From NCBI GenBank assembly GCA_024138025.1, contig JAMXBD010000171.1, positions 1,178,001 through 1,242,000 of the forward strand: 64,000 nt of DNA, written 5' to 3'. Both the position numbers and the translations under genes were made by a program. Of the stretch, positions 61,372 through 64,000 are shown in pieces; positions within the stretch are counted from its first letter, which is position 1, and the number at the start of each line of letters is the position of its first letter. The stretch comes from Combretum micranthum. Its lineage: Eukaryota; Streptophyta; Magnoliopsida; Myrtales; Combretaceae. The notes under the pieces were generated by a model. It was not told the origin of the DNA. It worked only from the letters and a program-made list of their open reading frames with translations, and made no database searches.

Positions 61372-62027
61372 TAGAGATAGGAATGGTTTGGTTTCAAAGT
61401 ACCCTTTAACGTAAAGAATCGTCAATTTTAGTTCTACCCAATTCCATTATTAAAAAAAAAAATTAACTAAAAAATTTAAAAATAATATTAAATATATAAT
61501 TATTAATGTTTAAACTATTTCATATGAATAATAAAATTTATACCTATTCATAGTAGTTAATATGCTATTTTTAATAATACAAATAAATATAACTTATATA
61601 TATAAACTTTTCTAAATGTAAAATCATTTTTATTAATAATGTGAAACTATTTTTTGTATTATAATTTTATTTTTACCCTCTGGAGTATTTTGGAATCTCA
61701 TATTACTAATTTCAATTGATATTGGATGTGTGTGTATATAGATAAATAGAGACATTAAAAATTTTAGTTAAGTAATTCAACATTTTTAGACCAATTATTA
61801 TTTTGAACTTAAAATTTACTTTATTAAAAAATAAAATTCATTCTTTTTTTTATAATTTTTCCTTGAAAAAATGGCAGTTTCGTGGTTCCAAAACCAAAAT
61901 AAGAAATTGTTGATTTTATAAACCAGACTAAAACCATGGAAGATGATTCTAGTTCCTCGATTTCAAGACCCGAAACTAGCACATCTAATTCTGGTTCAGA
62001 TCGGTTTCAAAACCGTGACGATGTCTA
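61372..62027. mobile_element. hAT-type non-autonomous element, 656 bp
   Basis: The left end TAGAGATAGGAATGGTTT and the right end AACCGTGACGATGTCTA (inverse TAGACATCGTCACGG) match at most positions. Flanks ATTATATT (61364-61371) and ATTACATT (62028-62035) are an 8-bp duplication matching at 7 of 8. No transposase frame. Confidence 0.7.
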
Positions 62028-62035
62028 ATTACATT

Positions 62036-64000
62036 ACTTCTTAACTATCTAACCAAGGAAATTTTTGAAAACATTGTAACCTAGGTTAGCTTAAATGGTT
62101 AGTTAAAATTTTAGATTGAAAACGAAGAGAGCTTTTTTACCACAATCCACGTGTGAAATAACAAAAGGATAACCTATTTTCTTAGCCCAAGCCATTCTAT
62201 TAAGGAAATCTTAGATTCAAAATTGTCTTATAATTTAATGGCATCATCACTAAACTTTCAAACAAGAGTTACCAACTTCCGATCTTTCTTATTATATATA
62301 TATATATATAAAAGAAAACCTAAAAAACAGATAGAAGGAACAAATCAAAGATGACGATTGTGACCAGACAAAATTCCCCAACCCCTACCCCCCTTTTATA
62401 GAAATTCCCCCTATTTTACATTTCAAAAGATAAAGGAGAAAGAAGGTGAAATGTCACTTCCCGAAACACTTTTCAATGTAATTCCAACTAAAAGCATTTT
62501 CATCAAAGAGCTATATCATAAAAATAGTCAAGAAGTTTAGTAAATAGAATATGAATTTAGCTCCTAGCTTAAATTGTCTTTTTCATTTAGACATCAGCAC
62601 AGACCCTACCCTAATCGGAACCAGCCAGGAGCCATTAGGACACAAATATGAGGGGTTGTGGCTTAGATTGGTTCGGCCGCATACAACCAAACCGGTTTAG
62701 GATGCCCATTAGATCATAGGACGGTTCATGGCCCATTAATTGACCCTCCTAATTCTTTTTTTAAGGTGCCAAGAAAATATTCATTTATCAATGTGCAGGC
62801 TCATGGACATTGGAAGTTGTAATTGTGCTTTTTCATGTGCAAACCAAGGCACCAAATATCCTTCATGAAAATGTCAATTTAACGTCATTAGATCTTTGTC
62901 CCAAAAAAAAAAAAAAGAAAGAAAAAGATCTTACTTTAGCTATGAAGTATACCCATAGCATCCTTTCTGTAGCATGTGTTACACTTTGTCCTTTTGGTTT
63001 GTTTTAGCTTCATTTACACGTTGATCATATCTCATTGTAGGTACTCCTCCCAAGTGTCTGGGTGAATTTTGGAAATGATGACTTATTTATCTTGAAATCA
63101 TCTCTGTGTAGAAAAGATCTTTTAGTTGAAATTATCTTCTTTAGCTCCTAAGCAGTCTGTGGGTTCTAATCAATCACATGGCAAAGGTGTCATGGTGATA
63201 GATGACAATGAGTTTTGTCCATCGAGTTGCTCTTAAGACTCTTAAACCAACCTTTTTATCCAAAGGGTATAGCACGTCTTAAGTAGGTCTAGCGATGTTT
63301 AGGTTCTTTCATCTCACATATGATCTTTTATTTGTTATGGCTAATTGAACTTATTTTTCATATCTTTTGAACCCTTTCCATCTCTCTCCATATTGATGCA
63401 AATTTTTTCTATCCTCTCATCCACATGCATGCATTTTATCTTTACTTTTCTTTTCCCTTTTCTCTCTCACTTTTTCTCTCGCCTTTCATCTAATTTTCTC
63501 ACGTCAAATCAAACACACTTCTCTCACTTCTTGTCTCTTTTCATATCTCCTTATCTACCTCATCCATTTCCTTTTGTCCTTTGTCTTTCTCCAATTTCAA
63601 TTTCATTCCTAACACTAGATTTTTTTTTTGTATAGATTTGGATCAATAGGTTTAAACACAATTTAAACCCACCTTTTCAAAAAATGAGTAGACCTTGTCC
63701 ATTTTTTAGATTATCTTTACACTATTGGTAACTTTTATAATTTTATAGTTGAAATATTATGATCTTTATTTCTTATCTAGATTAAATCACTTAAGCTTTC
63801 TCTCTCTTTTTTTTTTCATTAACTTTAATACTCAAAGAATGGATTATCTCTCAAATATTTGTTATAAGTTTCTATTGTCCTTAGATTTTTTGCCTAAGGT
63901 TTTTTTTTTTCTTTTTTCAATTCGATTCATATCAAATACTAATCCATTTGATACAAACCATTGACTAGTAATCAAAAGAAATTTGATTTTTAAAAACATT
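62036..64000. other. Intergenic, no gene seen
   Basis: Contains a TA microsatellite (about 62295-62310) and a long CT-rich tract from 63390 to 63640. The tract could be the leader of a gene beyond the window edge or simple sequence. Confidence 0.5.

Noticed and set aside
63345..63635. 96-codon frame rich in Phe, Ser and Leu
   Set aside because: It is the translation of a CT-rich simple tract; no start context, splice pattern or domain supports a gene.

Overview
This is an AT-rich plant nuclear window, most likely from a eudicot. It has short exons split by GT-AG introns, plant-type solo LTRs and hAT MITEs, many TA microsatellites, and no bacterial-style operons. Only two kinds of cellular gene are supported. 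One is a gene for RNA polymerase II subunit RPB3. The other is a four-member array of secreted 'cyclase family' (PF04199, arylformamidase-like) genes. All five loci read on the minus strand. The species cannot be named from the sequence.

Layout. 1-624: decayed LINE RNase H region. 853-4143 and 13811-17040: two 3.2-3.3 kb solo LTRs of one family in opposite orientation, which make a long inverted repeat around RPB3 (6890-10711). 10890-13810: transposon-derived sequence, one piece starting about 180 bp upstream of the RPB3 ATG. 19233-23623: cyclase copy A, intact but with a GC-AG intron and a 661-bp solo LTR in an intron. 23624-33700: repeat-rich, with a hAT MITE (26489-27166) and a minus-strand LTR element that has a 2.8-kb LTR, an initiator-Met tRNA primer site and a non-pol ORF (29160-32857). 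33706-34095: cyclase copy B, a lone dead first exon. 34719-43375: MITEs, a 990-bp transposon and tandem repeats. 43376-46903: cyclase copy C, with all six exons but a broken splice donor and a frameshifted signal peptide. 48814-52927: cyclase copy D, intact, 256 aa. 53000-64000: MITEs, tandem repeats and a hAT element, with no gene seen.

How it fits together. The cyclase genes share six exons of nearly identical size (45, 73, 98, 71 and 126 nt after exon 1). They also share intron and 3' flank sequence, so the array arose by tandem duplication of whole gene segments. The copies then diverged into two probably working genes (A, D), one likely pseudogene (C) and one fragment that has lost its metal ligands (B). 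Transposons inserted before and after the duplications give relative dates. RPB3 looks like a normal housekeeping gene except for a 2-nt deletion that removes its conserved C-terminal tail.

Exon borders were assigned by hand from GT-AG signals, reading phase and agreement between copies. No database search was run.
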